This document shows, piece by piece, positions 61,637 through 64,000 of a stretch of DNA of 64,000 nucleotides. Numbering within the stretch: position 1 is the stretch's first letter; the number at the start of each line of letters is the position of its first letter. The DNA is from Moringa oleifera (lineage: Eukaryota > Streptophyta > Magnoliopsida > Brassicales > Moringaceae): contig JAJFZO010000245.1 of NCBI GenBank assembly GCA_021397835.1, forward strand, positions 1 to 64,000, written 5' to 3'. The notes under the pieces are model-generated. The model ran no database searches. It had not been told where the DNA came from and saw only the letters and a list, made by a program, of their open reading frames with translations. Both the position numbers and the translations under genes were made by a program.

Positions 61637-64000
61637 GCATAGTAATTCTTAACAATGTCTAAATTCACTAGGTTTGGTAGCTCTTCCCCATCCATTTCTT
61701 GTAGAATTAAAGCTCATCTAGAGAAAGTCTTTTTCGCCACATATGTTCCATCCTAATTAAGTGCCTATTTTTCTTTGGTGTCTATCATATTTTCGAATAT
61801 ATGCTTTAATACCAATTCCTATTCTTTAAATTGCTTAAAACTTTTTCTTATTTTATGCCCTCTCTATTTTACTTTGATAAAGTTGTCCACAGTAAATAGC
61901 TCTTAATCTTTTTTCATCTATCATGTTCAATTGTTCATACCATGGTTTGATCCATTCAACTTCTTCAAGTTGAGTCTTCATAAGGACCTTAACCATGAAA
62001 TTTGTGTCTCTATTAGTGATACCACCTCTATGCCATATACTAAAGAATATTAGGTTGCCCTAGTTTATGTCCTTACTGAAGTTCTATAAGTGTGTAGGGC
62101 TAAGGGCAATATGTCAAGCCGATCTTTATAGGTCACCGTCATCCTCTGAATGATTTTCTTAATATTCTTATTGTAGCATTTATCATTTTGTTCATCTTGG
62201 GCCTATACCAGGCTAAATTATGACTCTTTATGTTAAAATAGGCATATATTTTTTTATTTGCTTATTGTTCAAGTTTACTGTATTATCGAAAATGATTCTT
62301 TCTAGAGGCTCATATCTACAAATAATTTTTTTTCAACTACAACTTTTGTAAAATGAGAACAAGACCAGCTTTTACCCATTTGGTAAAATAATCTATAAAT
62401 AGCAAAATAAATCACTAACCATTTGAAGCCTTTGGAGATATAGGCCCAATCACATCGAAATCCCACATAAAGAAAGGCCAAGGCAAATTCATCACACGTA
62501 AAAAAGATGGCGGAGCATGTATTTTGTCTTCATAAATTTGGCATCTATGGTATTTTCTTACCTATTGGATGCAATCTCACTCCATAAGCCAACCAAAAGT
62601 ATCATACTCTCATGATTTATATGGCTATTTTTGGTCCACTAGCATGAGTATTGCATACCTCTTCATGCATTTCTTTCATTATTATGATGAACTCATTTTT
62701 ATTTACGCATCAAAGCACTGTTTGATCAAAACTTCTTTTATGGAGAATTTCATTATCTAGAATAAAGTTTACAACTAATCGTCTCAATATTTTTTCTTAG
62801 AATTTTCATTAGCATTTTCTTGGTATCGTTCAATTTTCAAATATTTTTGAATATCATAATATCATGGCTTTTCTTGCAACTTTTCTTTAATTGCATCATA
62901 ATATGCTGGTGATTCTTGGATGCTCATTTTGATTAGTAACACTAGTAAAGGATCATTTACTTAGAACATGGATACGAGTGTTGCCAAAGCATTAGCCATT
63001 TGGTTTTCTTCTCTCGGCAGATGGTGGAAAGTTATTTCTTCAAAGTTCTTAATCACTTTTACCAAGGAATAGTATTTTACTAGTTCCTAGTTTCTAGCCA
63101 TCCAACTGCCCTTCAGCTGGTATATTACCAAAGTCGAATCATAGAATATTTTCATATGAGTTATCCGTTTATTAATTACAGCACACTGTCCCATAACATA
63201 TGTTTCGTATCCTATTACATTATTGGTCGAGATAAAATTCACACATGTTGTACACGAGCACTATTTGATTATTTGATTTTTCTATTCTTGAAACTACTTA
63301 ACTATGCTATCATCTATAGATGCATCCTTTATCAAAGGCTAACTTATAATATGAAATCCAATTGATTTGAAAATTTGGTGAGGGGATTACTATAGTCGAT
63401 TGAATCCATTTCCTCTTCACTGTTCCTCCTTATTTCTTGTATTTTTTCCTCCATCCTTTTCTCATAAGCTCTCATTGGCTTATAAACTAGACTTAATCAA
63501 TTTTTCTTTTTGTTAACTTCCAAAGTTTGGACAATTCCCTGCAAATTCATGTCAAGTCTTTTACCTTTTGGCAACCTTTTCCCAAGGTATCATGTAGCTC
63601 GAATATCATATTATCAGAGAGTTTGGGTTCTCAAGCCCAGATGCAATTAATGGCGTTACAGATTCAAATGCTTGCAATGAGGATTTATCATGCTTTAATA
63701 CTTCAATATAGGGATGTTTTTTGATAGCGATGTAACTAGGGTATCTACAACTTGTATTATGATAAGCTACTCCTCCATGACCATTTTAACCTTTTGGTGT
63801 AGAGCGGATGAAATTGCCCCTACTCCATGAATCCTAAATCTTTCTAGCAAAATGTTGCATGATGGAAATATATCCATCATTTGAACTCTATGGAGTAGTA
63901 TATCAGACCTATTTTAAGTGTTAGGTCGATCACTAGTTATATTAGGTTACTCGTTCCATCAAGTGCCCTTACTATTATAGAACTCTTTATCAAGAAGTTA
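61637..64000 (-). pseudogene. Tat-type gypsy pol remnant, right arm (truncated by window)
   Basis: On the minus strand: protease tail and spacer (64000 to about 63400), RNase H (about 63330-62960, with TNNVIGYETYV-like text), and integrase (about 62600-61640, with the LPWPFFMWDFDVIGPISPKA segment at 62440-62500). As in the left arm, reverse transcriptase is absent between spacer and RNase H. The end near 61660 reads LPNLVNLDIVKNYYA, matching the integrase tail near 2920-2955. Many stops; inactive. Confidence 0.85.

Larger units (their letters stand above)
53630..64000 (-). repeat. Right arm of ~10.3 kb inverted repeat
   Basis: Reverse-complement counterpart of 612-10881, running past the right edge of the window. 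Contents in minus-strand order: pol remnant, 3' region, LTR-A, LTR-B, internal block. Confidence 0.85.

Noticed and set aside
1..64000. tRNA genes or intact host genes
   Set aside because: I looked for cloverleaf-like A/B box patterns and for long uninterrupted exons and found none I could defend.
1..64000. A novel functional biological system
   Set aside because: All recognisable coding regions are decayed parts of known plant transposon families; the interest is structural and evolutionary rather than a new working pathway.

Overview
The window looks like AT-rich heterochromatin from a flowering plant, probably a eudicot. The evidence is plant-specific transposon families: Tat/Ogre-like Ty3-gypsy, a Ty1-copia element, and CACTA (En/Spm) elements with TNP2, DUF4216, PTTA and Ulp1-like modules. 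I found no intact host gene, no tRNA, no CRISPR array and no prokaryote-style operon. Every recognisable coding stretch is broken by stops and frameshifts. Many changes look like C-to-T decay of formerly methylated repeats. The species cannot be told from the sequence.

Layout. (1) 612-10881 (+) and 53630-64000 (-) are two arms of a very large inverted repeat about 10.3 kb long, diverged but collinear, around a ~42.7 kb centre; the right arm runs off the window. Each arm holds a Tat-type gypsy pol without reverse transcriptase, a 3' region with degenerate tandem repeats, an LTR-A block, an LTR-B block and an unassigned internal block. (2) The centre holds a ~5.2-5.7 kb direct repeat (12535-17696 and 40612-46348). 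Each copy consists of a deletion-derived CACTA element with a Ulp1-like protease remnant, joined to an internally deleted copia element. (3) 18130-22740 is another Tat-like relic: an RT fragment, then a host-type DUF3444 gene fragment, then tandem repeats. (4) 22740-33244 is dominated by a large decayed CACTA element on the plus strand: GC-rich subterminal array, leader and intron, TNP2, DUF4216, PTTA-type ORF, 3' subterminal array. (5) 33996-34559 is a small CACTA-like non-autonomous candidate. (6) 34985-39060 is a second decayed CACTA element on the minus strand. (7) 39100-39335 is a decayed 18S rRNA fragment, wedged between that element and the start of a third TNP2 (39654-40606), which is itself cut by direct-repeat copy 2. 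(8) 46419-47705 is a third LTR-B copy. (9) 48040-53200 is mostly unassigned AT-rich DNA with one exon-like stretch.

The parts do not work together as a genetic system; they record nested insertion, deletion, capture and segmental duplication. The most notable points are the giant inverted repeat, the RT deletion shared by both arms, the 18S fragment between transposons, the DUF3444 capture, the Ulp1-like remnants in the CACTA derivatives, and the three TNP2 lineages side by side. Assignments come from recognising protein and repeat patterns by eye; no database search was run.
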